Positions 1 through 6,357 of a DNA stretch of 11,815 bases are shown piece by piece; position 1 is the stretch's first letter, and each line of letters begins with the position of its first letter. The DNA lies in assembly GCA_934667465.1 (NCBI GenBank), contig CAKUMG010000089.1, positions 1-11,815 of the forward strand, written 5' to 3'. The position numbers and the translations under genes were made by a program. The notes beneath the pieces were generated by a model. That model saw only the letters and a list, made by a program, of their open reading frames with translations. It was not told where the DNA came from and did no database searches. Source of the DNA: an uncultured Actinoplanes sp. (GTDB lineage: Bacteria; Actinomycetota; Actinomycetes; Mycobacteriales; Micromonosporaceae).

Positions 1-536
1 GCCTTGCTCCACGCCACGGTCTGGTCCAGCACCGTGGCGAGCGCGGCGGCCTGCTGCGGCGCCGGGGTGAACTGGCTGTAGTTGACGAAGTCGCCACCCA
101 GCGTCAGCGTGACCGCGGCGCGCACGTCCGCCATCATCAGCTCGCCGGCGATCAGGCGCAGGTTCTCGATGGCCCGCGCGCCACCGAGCGAGCCGTAGCC
201 GACGAAGCCGACGGCCTTGTTGTTCCACTCGGCGAACAGGAAGTCGATCGCGTTCTTGAGCGCGCCCGAGGTGGTGTGGTTGTACTCGGGCGTCACCATG
301 ATGAAGCCGTCGAACTCGGCGATCTTCGCGGCCCACGCCTGGGTGTGCGGCTGCGAGTACTGGCCCATCGACGCCGGGATGGCCTCGTCGAGGTGGGGCA
401 GCTTGTAGTCGAGGAGGTCGACCAGCTCGAACTCGGCGTCGGTGCGCTGCGAGGCGAGCTCGAGGACCCACTTGGCCACGGCCTCGCCGTTGCGGCCCGG
501 ACGGGTGCTGCCGAGGATGATGCCGATCTTCGTCAT
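1..536 (-). CDS. NAD(P)H-dependent FMN reductase family protein (3' end outside window)
   Basis: The 178 visible residues form a flavodoxin-like fold protein of the NADPH-dependent FMN reductase family (FMN_red), cytosolic enzymes that pass electrons from NAD(P)H to FMN, quinones or azo compounds. Visible motifs are the N-terminal phosphate-binding loop ILGSTRPGR (residues 7-15), the family signature PEYNHTTSGALKNAID (83-98) and a GYGSLGG turn (113-119). The ATG at 536 is preceded by GGAG at 545-542, five bases away. The frame is open to the window edge after ...TVAWSK. The family is usually 180-200 residues, so only the last few residues should be missing. It is transcribed away from the MarR gene starting at 625, across an 88-bp gap with a palindrome, so MarR control is likely (inference). 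The substrate cannot be told from sequence. Confidence 0.93.
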   Translation of the reverse strand, partial: MTKIGIILGSTRPGRNGEAVAKWVLELASQRTDAEFELVDLLDYKLPHLDEAIPASMGQYSQPHTQAWAAKIAEFDGFIMVTPEYNHTTSGALKNAIDFLFAEWNNKAVGFVGYGSLGGARAIENLRLIAGELMMADVRAAVTLTLGGDFVNYSQFTPAPQQAAALATVLDQTVAWSK

Positions 537-571
537 GCGTGCTCCACGAGGCTCGTACGGTTAATTTGCTT

Positions 572-592
572 CGTCAAGGAAATACGTTGACG
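572..592. promoter_or_regulatory. Candidate MarR operator in the divergent intergenic region
   Basis: CGTCAA (572-577) and TTGACG (587-592) are perfect 6-base inverted repeats separated by nine bases, in the gap between the FMN reductase and marR genes. A further copy of the left half-site, sharing GTCAAGG, lies at 602-608 in the same orientation as 573-579. The right arm doubles as a -35 box for marR, and the left arm read on the minus strand is also TTGACG. A dimeric MarR bound here would block the rightward promoter and could affect the leftward one. The symmetry is seen directly; protein binding is inferred. Confidence 0.5.
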
Positions 593-617
593 GTGCGTGG
601 TGTCAAGGTCGTAGGAT
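587..617 (+). promoter_or_regulatory. Predicted marR promoter, probably leaderless
   Basis: The -35 box is TTGACG (587-592) and the -10 box is TAGGAT (612-617), with a 19-base spacer. The ATG at 625 follows the -10 box by seven bases, so transcription would start at or next to the start codon. AGGA at 613-616 could instead be read as a Shine-Dalgarno sequence eight bases from the ATG, in which case the promoter lies further upstream. Confidence 0.45.
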
Positions 618-624
618 CTTTGTC

Positions 625-1104
625 ATGTCCACCGAACCGCTCACCGACCAGGAGCAGGCCGTCATGCGGGCGTTCGGCCGATTGATGGTGGTCATGCCGA
701 AGATGCTCCACGCCGACCTGGAGCGCACCCAGCGCATGTCGCTGAGTGAATACCAGGTGCTGCGGCACCTGTCGGAGTCCACCGGCGGTGTCATGCGGAT
801 GAGTGAGCTGGCCCACGTCTGCGACATGTCGCTCAGCGGCATGACCCGGCTCGCGGGCAAGCTCGAGGCGCTCGGCCATCTGACCCGCGCCCGCTGCGAG
901 TCCGACGGCCGCGGGCTCGACGTCACCCTGACCGACGCGGGGCTCGCGAGGCTCCGGGAGGCCTGGCCCGACCACCTCGCCAGCGTGCGCCGGCGCGTCT
1001 TCGACCACCTGGGCTCGCTGGATCTGGTGGAACTCGCCCGGGCGCTGGAGGCCATGAACTCCTCCGCGGGACCGGCATGCCACAGTGCCGCATGTGACAC
1101 GTGA
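625..1104 (+). CDS. MarR family transcriptional regulator
   Basis: This 159-residue protein has the MarR winged-helix layout: an N-terminal dimerisation helix (about 8-35), a winged helix-turn-helix (about 41-110) with the recognition segment MSLSGMTRLAGKLEALGHL (68-86), the wing RARCESDGRGLDVTLTDAG (88-106), and a C-terminal dimerisation helix. The length is typical of the family. Such proteins usually repress their own gene and a divergent neighbour until a ligand or oxidant releases them. Here the neighbour is an FMN reductase, a common partner of MarR-type regulators that sense quinones or oxidants. Cysteines at 66, 91, 152 and 157 could allow redox sensing, but this is inference. The gene end overlaps the start of the DUF402 gene by 20 bases, so the two are probably cotranscribed. 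Confidence 0.93.
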   Translation: MSTEPLTDQEQAVMRAFGRLMVVMPKMLHADLERTQRMSLSEYQVLRHLSESTGGVMRMSELAHVCDMSLSGMTRLAGKLEALGHLTRARCESDGRGLDVTLTDAGLARLREAWPDHLASVRRRVFDHLGSLDLVELARALEAMNSSAGPACHSAACDT

Positions 1105-1705
1105 CTTTGCCCCTGGTTGTGCCGTTGTCCGACGCTTCCTGCATCCCGACGGGCGGATAGCCGCGGCCGTCGCCGCCTACGTGGTCGCCGACGACGACCG
1201 CGGACTGCTGCTGTGGAGCGACCTCGGCTCGGCCACGATGCGCCGCACCGATCTCTCCGGTACGCCCACCCGTGAGCTCCCGATCGCGGAGGAGCTCGCG
1301 ATGACGACAATGCTGTCGCCCGCGCCCCGGAGCACGTACCGGACGCTGCTCCTTCTCCCCCGCGGAGCGGCGCACGCCGTCTCCTGGAGCTGGCTTCCCG
1401 ACGGCACGTTCGCCGGCTGGTACGTGAACCTGGAGGAGCCCGCCCGCCGCTGGTCCGGCGGCGTCGACTCCCGCGACCAGGTGCTCGACCTCCTGGTGAG
1501 CCCGGAGCTCCAGTGGCGCTGGAAGGACGAGGACGACCTGGTCGCGTCGTTCCCGCCCGAGGTCGCGGCCGCCGTCCGGGCCGAGGGCGAGCAGGTCGTC
1601 AAGCTCGTGGAGGCCGCGGAGTTCCCGTTCGACGGGACCTTCCGGGACTTCACCAGCGAGCTCGGGCCCGCGCCGCTCCCCCCGGCCTGGGACGTTCCCG
1701 CTTGA
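1085..1705 (+). CDS. DUF402 domain protein (FomD/nucleotide phosphatase-like)
   Basis: This 206-residue protein carries the DUF402 fold. Recognisable parts are the N-terminal FAPGCAVVRRFLHPDGR (8-24), the central GWYVNLEEPARR (111-122), and the acidic stretch GGVDSRDQVLDLLV (125-138) followed by WRWKDEDDL (144-152). In characterised relatives (FomD of fosfomycin synthesis and a staphylococcal nucleoside tri-/diphosphatase) equivalent acidic residues bind the divalent metal and the WYxN segment lies at the active site. A metal-dependent hydrolase of nucleotide-like substrates is therefore likely, with unknown substrate. The start is uncertain: GTG at 1085 overlaps marR by 20 bases, GTG at 1094 overlaps by 11, and neither has a clear ribosome-binding site. 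Translation is probably coupled to marR. Its TGA stop lies inside the -35 box proposed for the next gene. Confidence 0.85.
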   Translation: MPHVTRDFAPGCAVVRRFLHPDGRIAAAVAAYVVADDDRGLLLWSDLGSATMRRTDLSGTPTRELPIAEELAMTTMLSPAPRSTYRTLLLLPRGAAHAVSWSWLPDGTFAGWYVNLEEPARRWSGGVDSRDQVLDLLVSPELQWRWKDEDDLVASFPPEVAAAVRAEGEQVVKLVEAAEFPFDGTFRDFTSELGPAPLPPAWDVPA

Positions 1706-1729
1706 CGCATTCCCTTATGGGTATACGAT
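1702..1729 (+). promoter_or_regulatory. Predicted promoter of the ArsR/SRPBCC operon, leaderless
   Basis: TTGACG (1702-1707), a 16-base spacer and TACGAT (1724-1729) form a good actinobacterial promoter. The ATG at 1736 follows after six bases and no Shine-Dalgarno sequence lies between, so the mRNA probably begins at the start codon. An inverted repeat, ATGGG (1717-1721) and CCCAT (1733-1737), brackets the -10 box and reaches the start codon. It is a plausible site for ArsR autorepression, by analogy with known autoregulated ArsR genes. Confidence 0.6.
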
Positions 1730-1735
1730 TGGCCC

Positions 1736-2065
1736 ATGGCACGAGCAGCGACGACGACGGACGCGTTCAACGCGGTGGCCGAGCCCCGGCGCCGGCAGAT
1801 CCTCGACCTCCTGGCGACCCGCGAGCGGCCGGTGGGCGACCTGGTCCAGCTGCTCGGCCTGGCCCAGCCCCAGGTCTCCAAGCACCTGCGGGTGCTGCGC
1901 GAGGTGGACCTCGTGCACGTCCGCGACGAGGGGCGACAGCGGCTCTACCGGCTCAACGCCGCCCCGCTCAAGCCGATCCACGACTGGCTGAGCGGCTACG
2001 AGCAGGCGTGGAACGACCGATTCGATCTCATGGACGACGTCATCTCGACACTGGAGGACGAATGA
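1736..2065 (+). CDS. ArsR family transcriptional regulator (SRPBCC-associated)
   Basis: This 109-residue winged-helix protein contains FNAVAEPRRRQILDLLA (11-27), the helix-turn-helix VGDLVQLLGLAQPQVSKHLRVLREVDLV (33-60) and the wing VRDEGRQRLYRLN (62-74). It has no cysteine and lacks the ELCVCDL metal site of the arsenic and cadmium sensors, so metal sensing is unlikely. It belongs to the group of ArsR proteins encoded next to an SRPBCC (AHSA1-like) protein, comparable in gene order to SdpR-type autorepressors. Its TGA overlaps the ATG of the SRPBCC gene (ATGA), giving translational coupling. The start is fixed by the -10 box six bases upstream and by the conserved N-terminus. Confidence 0.94.
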   Translation: MARAATTTDAFNAVAEPRRRQILDLLATRERPVGDLVQLLGLAQPQVSKHLRVLREVDLVHVRDEGRQRLYRLNAAPLKPIHDWLSGYEQAWNDRFDLMDDVISTLEDE

Positions 2066-2550
2066 CCACCACGACCAAGGGCACGGCGAAGGTGACGCTG
2101 CCGGCCGACAACCAGATCCTCATCACGCGCGAGTTCGCGGCACCGGCCGGCAAGGTGTGGCGCGCCTACACGACCCCGGAACTGATCAAGCAGTGGTGGG
2201 CGGGGCAGCGCGGCACGGTCACCAGCGCCGAGGTCGACCTGCGGGTCGGCGGCAGGTGGCGCTACGTGATGGACGCGGGCGGCGCCGAGGTCTCCTTCCG
2301 CGGGGAGTACCGGGAGCTCGAGGAGCCCGTGCGCCTCGTCAACACGGAGATCTACGAGGGCCTTCCGGACCCGGACGACCACGGGTCGCTGATCACGGTC
2401 ACGTTCACCGAGCGGGACGGGCGGACCGCCGTACGGATGCTGTGTGAATATCGCGATCAGGCGGACCGCGACGCCGTCGTGGCCTCCGGCATGGAAGGCG
2501 GCATGCAGGAGTCCATGGACGCCCTCGACGAGGTCGCCGCGGCCCTCTGA
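2062..2550 (+). CDS. SRPBCC (AHSA1/START-like) domain protein
   Basis: This 162-residue protein has the helix-grip fold of the AHSA1 (activator of Hsp90 ATPase homologue) branch of the SRPBCC superfamily. Visible signatures are ITREFAAPAGKVWRAYTTPELIKQWW (21-46), the strand region RVGGRWRYVMDAGG (61-74), FRGEYRELEEPVRLVNT (79-95), LITVTFTERDGRTAVRM (110-126) and a C-terminal helix ending GMQESMDALDEVAAAL. The fold encloses a hydrophobic pocket for a small ligand and usually has no catalytic residues. The ATG at 2062 overlaps the ArsR stop and has GGAGG at 2053-2057, four bases upstream. As in other ArsR-SRPBCC pairs the protein may bind the ligand or act in the response the regulator controls, but no ligand is known here. 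Confidence 0.93.
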   Translation: MTTTTKGTAKVTLPADNQILITREFAAPAGKVWRAYTTPELIKQWWAGQRGTVTSAEVDLRVGGRWRYVMDAGGAEVSFRGEYRELEEPVRLVNTEIYEGLPDPDDHGSLITVTFTERDGRTAVRMLCEYRDQADRDAVVASGMEGGMQESMDALDEVAAAL

Positions 2551-2559
2551 GATCATCGG

Positions 2560-3141
2560 GTGGTGGATCGCACCGCCCGGATCGTGACCGAAGTCCTGGC
2601 CCCGGCCGTGCTGGTCGCCACGCTGATGCTCGTGGTCGGCTGGCACGCCGGGGAGGCGCCGGGCGTCTCCCGCTGGTGGGGCCTGCCCGGTGCGCTGTTC
2701 GCGGCGGGCATCCCGATGATCTACATCCTGCGCGGGGTCCGCCGGGGCAAGCTCACCAACCACCACATCCCGGAACGCGAGCACCGGCTGGTGCCGTTGC
2801 TGTTCGGCCTCGCCTGCGTGGCCGCCGGCCTGCTGACGCTGGTGCTGCTCGGCGCGCCGCGCGACGTGATCGCCCTGCTCACGGCGGGCGGTGCGGGGCT
2901 GCTGGTGTTCACCGCCGTCACGCGCTGGTGGAAGATGTCGATCCACGCCGGAGTCGCCGCGGGCACGGCTGCGACGCTCATCTCCCTGTACGGGTGGGTC
3001 GCGCTGCTGACTGTGCCGCTGGTGCTGCTTGCGTGCTGGGCGCGCGTACGCCTGTCGGCCCACACGACGGCGCAGGTGATCGCGGGCGCGGTGGTCGGTG
3101 CCGTCATCGCCGGGACGGTGTTCCCCGCGCTCCGCGCCTGA
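2560..3141 (+). CDS. PAP2-like integral membrane protein
   Basis: This protein of 193 residues has about six hydrophobic segments (roughly 10-28, 40-57, 78-98, 101-121, 131-155 and 171-190). Polar motifs resemble the PAP2 phosphatase active site: the KMSIH block (125-129) stands where PSGH usually lies, and R162-x5-H168 matches the SRxxxxxH block. The residue four after H168, normally Asp, is Gln172 here. The basic loop RRGKLTNHHIPEREHR (61-76) may supply the first motif. A lipid-phosphate or isoprenoid-diphosphate phosphatase is possible, but the altered motifs make the activity uncertain. The start is GTG at 2560, or GTG at 2563; neither has a good ribosome-binding site. The SRPBCC stop is only nine bases upstream, which suggests an operon. 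Confidence 0.82.
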   Translation: MVDRTARIVTEVLAPAVLVATLMLVVGWHAGEAPGVSRWWGLPGALFAAGIPMIYILRGVRRGKLTNHHIPEREHRLVPLLFGLACVAAGLLTLVLLGAPRDVIALLTAGGAGLLVFTAVTRWWKMSIHAGVAAGTAATLISLYGWVALLTVPLVLLACWARVRLSAHTTAQVIAGAVVGAVIAGTVFPALRA

Positions 3142-3168
3142 CCTGTTTCTCGCGCTCTACGCGGTCAG
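3138..3168. terminator. Possible bidirectional terminator between convergent genes
   Basis: CTGACC (3138-3143) and GGTCAG (3163-3168) are perfect inverted repeats between the convergent PAP2-like and MFS genes. A smaller CGCG-CTCTA-CGCG hairpin (3151-3163) lies within the loop. Each outer arm contains the TGA stop codon of one gene. There is no T-tract and the outer stem is only 6 bp, so termination is a weak inference. Confidence 0.3.
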
Positions 3169-4472
3169 CTTGTTTGTAGCGCTTTCCGCCCGACCGGCGC
3201 GACGCGGGCCGCCACGACGATCACCGCGATGCCCAGCACCGTGGTGAGCAGGAACGGCCCGGTGAACGGCAGCGCACCGAACAGCATCCCCGTCACAGCC
3301 AGCGCCGCGCTGCCGCCGACCGCGTCCGTGATGCTCTTCGCCGCCGTGTGAAAACCTTCGTCACCAGGCTTCGAGTACGCGAGCACGAGCGCGCTGATCC
3401 GCGGATACAGCGTCCCCATCCCGGCGCCCGCGGCGAACCACCCCGCCACCGCCGCCGCCACGGGCAGGTGCGCCACCACCGTCACCAGTTCCACCGCCGC
3501 CCCGGCGGCCAGCAGCACGGCCCCGGCCCGCAACGCCCGCCCCGCATCGAGCCGGTCCCCCAGCCGCCCCTGCACCCCCGACGCGACCGCCCACGCCACG
3601 GCCCCGGCGGTCAGCGTGAGCCCCGAGAACCACGCGGGCAGCCCGTAGCGCTCCTGCAGCAGCAGGGGCAGATAGACGTCCGTACCGATGAAGACCCCAC
3701 CGGCGAACGCACACAACGCCACCGCCGCCGGCAACCCGGGCCTGACGGTGAACGTGCCCGCCGGCACGAGCGGCCGCAACGCCACGGCCACCACCACCAG
3801 CGCCACCGGCACGGCCCACGCGGTCCCGGCGGCCCCCAACGCCACCACCCCGCCCGCGACCACCACGGCCGCGCCCAGCTTCCTCAACTCCCGCGGCGCC
3901 TCGGTCCGCCGGCCGTGCCCGCCCAGCGCGGGCAACACCATCGCCGTGGCGGCCACGACGAGCCCCACCACCCCGAGGAACACCCACCGCCAACTGGCCG
4001 CCTCGGCCACCACCCCGGCGACCACCGGCCCCACCATCGACGGCAGCACCCACGCCGTCGCGAACGCCCCGAAGATCTTGATGTGCAGCTCCCGCGGATA
4101 CACGGCCGCCACCAGCACGTACAGCGCAACGGTGTGGCCGCCGGCCCCGACGCCCTGCACCAGCCGCCCGACGACGAACCCCGTCATCTCCGTGGCCGTC
4201 CCGGCGATCACCAACCCGACGGTGAATACGCCGATCGAGGTCAGCAGCGCCGGAGCCGGCCCACGGCGGTCGGCCCACGCCCCGAACCCGACCATCCCGA
4301 CGATGCCCGCCGCGATGGCAGCGGAGAAGGCCAGGGCGTACTGCCCGCGGCCGCCCAGCTCGGCGGTGATGTCGGGCATCACGGTCGTGACCGCGAGCGA
4401 CTCGAAGGCCGCGAGGAAGACGAGGCTCCAGGACCCCACGGTCGTGAGCACGTACGGACGCCGCAGGATCAT
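3165..4472 (-). CDS. MFS transporter (drug-efflux-like)
   Basis: This 435-residue integral membrane protein has around 12 or more hydrophobic helices. Major facilitator signatures are clear: FESLAVTTVMPDITAELGG in helix 1 and the first loop (23-41), the helix 2-3 loop motif GFGAWADRRGP (62-72), the charged helix 4 motif VVGRLVQGVGAGG (100-112), and the antiporter motif C region GPVVAGVVAEAASWRWVF (148-165). These fit proton-driven drug:H+ antiporters of the inner membrane, closest in style to the DHA families. Substrate prediction is not possible. The ATG at 4472 has no Shine-Dalgarno sequence, and a TAGCGT -10 box ends six bases before it, indicating a leaderless mRNA. The gene lies 28 bases after DUF6082 on the same strand but has its own promoter, and it ends convergent with the PAP2-like gene. 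Confidence 0.92.
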   Translation of the reverse strand: MILRRPYVLTTVGSWSLVFLAAFESLAVTTVMPDITAELGGRGQYALAFSAAIAAGIVGMVGFGAWADRRGPAPALLTSIGVFTVGLVIAGTATEMTGFVVGRLVQGVGAGGHTVALYVLVAAVYPRELHIKIFGAFATAWVLPSMVGPVVAGVVAEAASWRWVFLGVVGLVVAATAMVLPALGGHGRRTEAPRELRKLGAAVVVAGGVVALGAAGTAWAVPVALVVVAVALRPLVPAGTFTVRPGLPAAVALCAFAGGVFIGTDVYLPLLLQERYGLPAWFSGLTLTAGAVAWAVASGVQGRLGDRLDAGRALRAGAVLLAAGAAVELVTVVAHLPVAAAVAGWFAAGAGMGTLYPRISALVLAYSKPGDEGFHTAAKSITDAVGGSAALAVTGMLFGALPFTGPFLLTTVLGIAVIVVAARVAPVGRKALQTS

Positions 4473-4478
4473 GCGGCG

Positions 4479-4509
4479 ACGCTAGAACCTCAACCCCACT
4501 TCACGTCAA
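4479..4509 (-). promoter_or_regulatory. Predicted leaderless promoter of the MFS gene
   Basis: On the minus strand, TTGACG (4509-4504), a 19-base spacer and TAGCGT (4484-4479) are followed after six bases by the ATG at 4472. The -35 box is made of the last two sense codons (TTG ACG) of the upstream DUF6082 gene. The segment from the -10 region to the ATG matches the valS start region at 17 of 20 positions. Confidence 0.5.
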
Positions 4510-5160
4510 CCAGCGACTGTTCCGTCCCGCGAAGCGCCCGCGCGGCCGCGCGGCTGGTTGCTGCGACCGACTCGTGCTCGCCGCATGAGCCGCCGTCACG
4601 ATCTCGATGAACCGCCGGTCACGAGGGCTGTCGAACTTCCACAAGTCGCCGTACTTCTGCCACCAAGCGCGAGAATCCGGACTCTGGAAAGCCGTGGACA
4701 CCAAAGCCCTCAATCGCTCGTCACTCAGCTCGTCCCAGAGCCACATAGTTTTCCAATAGCCCATGAACAAGTTCAGATAGGCGATCTGGCGAACGGTGGA
4801 CGACGCGGCGAAGTCGAGATCAACGGTGGCCATGAGATTCGGATCGTTCAGGCCTAGTTTGACCAACTCCAGATGCTGCTGGCGGTCCGCCACCATCAAT
4901 TGATGCCGAAGTTGGCGCTGCTGAAAGATCAAGGAGGCGCCGACCCCGCAAAGAGCCATGGCGGCCAGCAGCGCCGAGGCGCCACCGTAGGCCTCACCGA
5001 CGTCCGCGAGCCGATCCCAGGGCAGCGCGTCGACGGGCAACTGCACCATCAGAAACGGGAATCCCAGCACCAACGCTACGAGCACCATCAGTAACAACAG
5101 GACCAGGCCGCCACGCAAGGTGGCGGCGCGACTCCTACGGCGGAACTGTTCCACGGCCAC
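4501..5160 (-). CDS. DUF6082 family membrane protein
   Basis: This 219-residue protein resembles the DUF6082 family of actinomycetes, which has no known function. It has two membrane helices (about 16-40 and 58-80). The AYGGASALLAAMALCGVGASLIFQQRQLRHQ stretch (57-87) is the most family-like part. A soluble helical domain follows, rich in aromatic residues (YLNLFMGYWKTMWLWDELSDERL, 128-150; SRAWWQKYGDLWKF, 163-176). Two starts are possible: GTG at 5160 with GAGG at 5170-5167, or GTG at 5154 with GAGGA at 5165-5161, each with a six-base spacing. GC content sampled over four 60-base lines is about 48-60%, well below the 70% or more of its neighbours, which suggests acquisition by transfer. Its last codons contain the -35 box of the MFS gene. 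Confidence 0.8.
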   Translation of the reverse strand: MAVEQFRRRSRAATLRGGLVLLLLMVLVALVLGFPFLMVQLPVDALPWDRLADVGEAYGGASALLAAMALCGVGASLIFQQRQLRHQLMVADRQQHLELVKLGLNDPNLMATVDLDFAASSTVRQIAYLNLFMGYWKTMWLWDELSDERLRALVSTAFQSPDSRAWWQKYGDLWKFDSPRDRRFIEIVTAAHAASTSRSQQPAARPRGRFAGRNSRWLT

Positions 5161-5216
5161 TCCTCACCTCGGCAACAGACAAACGTCAATCTGTCACCGT
5201 TGTGGGGGTCCCGATA

Positions 5217-5756
5217 TCAGGGCAGGTGGCGGGCCAGTTCCCGGCGCAGGATGCGCGGGCCCGGCCACACCTGGGTCAGGTCGGCGGTGAAGGCCGGCGA
5301 TCCGTCCGGCTCGTCGTGCAGGGCGGGCCACCCCTCGTCGGCCTCGGAGATCGGGTGGACGCGGTCGAGGTTGACCGGGGTGACGTCGAGGACCGTGCGG
5401 AATCCGTCGCGGTGCACCGAGACGTGGTCGATGTCCGTCCAGGCCAGCAGGATCGGGTCGCTGCCCTCGGCGGCCAGTTCGAGGCCGCCGGAGGAGGCCC
5501 GTACCCAGGTGCGCAAGGAGGATCGGGAGGTCAGGGCATAGATGCCCGCCGTCACGGCGGCGATGCTCGCGCCCTGGATCACGGTCGACCACCACGGGTC
5601 GGAGGTGGCACCCAGGACGAGGGTGACCAGTGGGGTGACCGCCACGTACGCGATCAGGACGGCCACGAAGATCAGCAGGAACGTCCGCCACGGGTGCGAG
5701 CGGAACAGCACGGCGTCCCGGGCGGGCGCCTCGACCTCCTCCGGCGGGATGGACAT
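5217..5756 (-). CDS. Small membrane protein with PH-like C-terminal domain
   Basis: I do not recognise a named family. The 179-residue product has a short cytoplasmic N-terminus, two hydrophobic helices (about 25-49 and 57-76) and a C-terminal soluble domain of about 100 residues. The strand-rich part LRTWVRASSGGLELAAEGSDPILLAWTDIDHVSVHRDGFRTVLDV (81-125) resembles bacterial PH-like domains found behind two membrane helices (YdbT/YcxB style). That resemblance is an inference from pattern only. The ATG at 5756 is preceded by AGGAG (5763-5759) at only two bases, unusually close, and this sequence overlaps the TAG stop of the upstream gene. This favours translation coupled to that gene. A later GTG near codon 16 has no ribosome-binding site. 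The gene runs in the same direction as DUF6082, 56 bases upstream of its start. Confidence 0.82.
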   Translation of the reverse strand: MSIPPEEVEAPARDAVLFRSHPWRTFLLIFVAVLIAYVAVTPLVTLVLGATSDPWWSTVIQGASIAAVTAGIYALTSRSSLRTWVRASSGGLELAAEGSDPILLAWTDIDHVSVHRDGFRTVLDVTPVNLDRVHPISEADEGWPALHDEPDGSPAFTADLTQVWPGPRILRRELARHLP

Positions 5757-5761
5757 GGCTC

Positions 5762-6352
5762 CTATGCTGCCGTGTACGGGGCGTCCGCGGGTCCCGGTTC
5801 GCGAAGGTAGGCGTGGTGTCGGCGCACTTCCCGCCGCCGCCGGACCGCGATCACCACGAAGATCGCGATCAGCGGGGTGCGCTGCAGAGCGCTGGACCAG
5901 TCCGCGTCCACCAGGGCGAAGATCATGGCGCACGACTGCAGCAAGGCCAGGCCGATCAGCAGGGGGAAGTACCAGCGGCGCCGCAGGGAGTCCCGGGCCA
6001 ATTCGCGGGCCAGGGCGTCGGTGCGGGGGTCGCCGGCCCGGCCGTCCCGGAACGCCCGCTGGACGGCCCGGCGGGTGCGGTCGTCGGTCCCCCAGTACAG
6101 GGTCGGGTTCCGCGCGTACCGCCGCGCCACGAGCACCGCGGTCACGAAGATCGCGCCCGCGATGGCCAGCCCGACCAGCATCGCCATGAGGAAGTCGCCG
6201 GTGCGCAGGTCGTCGATGAGCAGCGGAAAGGCCGAGGCCAGGACGAGGAACAGCACCACGAAGATGATCATGGAAAGCCGGACCGACCGGCGGAGGCGTT
6301 CGGCGGAGCGGGCGCGCAGCTCGGCCCGGTCGGGGATCGGATCCGCCGTCAT
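5762..6352 (-). CDS. Uncharacterised four-helix membrane protein
   Basis: I do not recognise the family. The 196-residue protein has a charged, probably helical N-terminus (8-24), two hydrophobic helices (about 24-46 and 54-77), a charged cytoplasmic-looking stretch with many Arg and Asp residues (78-125), two more hydrophobic helices (about 126-148 and 159-171) and a very basic tail (RRRREVRRHH, 171-180). Two in-frame ATG codons compete. ATG at 6352 has GGGGGAG (6368-6362) upstream at good spacing and is chosen here. ATG at 6373 would add seven residues, has no Shine-Dalgarno sequence and lies in the loop of a strong hairpin. The stop lies five bases before the next gene, so the two form an operon. 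Confidence 0.82.
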   Translation of the reverse strand: MTADPIPDRAELRARSAERLRRSVRLSMIIFVVLFLVLASAFPLLIDDLRTGDFLMAMLVGLAIAGAIFVTAVLVARRYARNPTLYWGTDDRTRRAVQRAFRDGRAGDPRTDALARELARDSLRRRWYFPLLIGLALLQSCAMIFALVDADWSSALQRTPLIAIFVVIAVRRRREVRRHHAYLREPGPADAPYTAA

Positions 6353-6357
6353 GAGTG

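Noticed and set aside
3348..4610. 420-codon plus-strand open frame opposite the MFS gene
   Set aside because: The product is dominated by Arg, His, Pro and Gln, a typical mirror of a GC-rich membrane protein gene, and the MFS motifs on the other strand are unambiguous.
5175..5194. ACAGA-N10-TCTGT inverted repeat and a TTGACG upstream of DUF6082
   Set aside because: The arms are only five bases, and no -10 box lies at normal distance from the TTGACG, so no promoter or operator is claimed.
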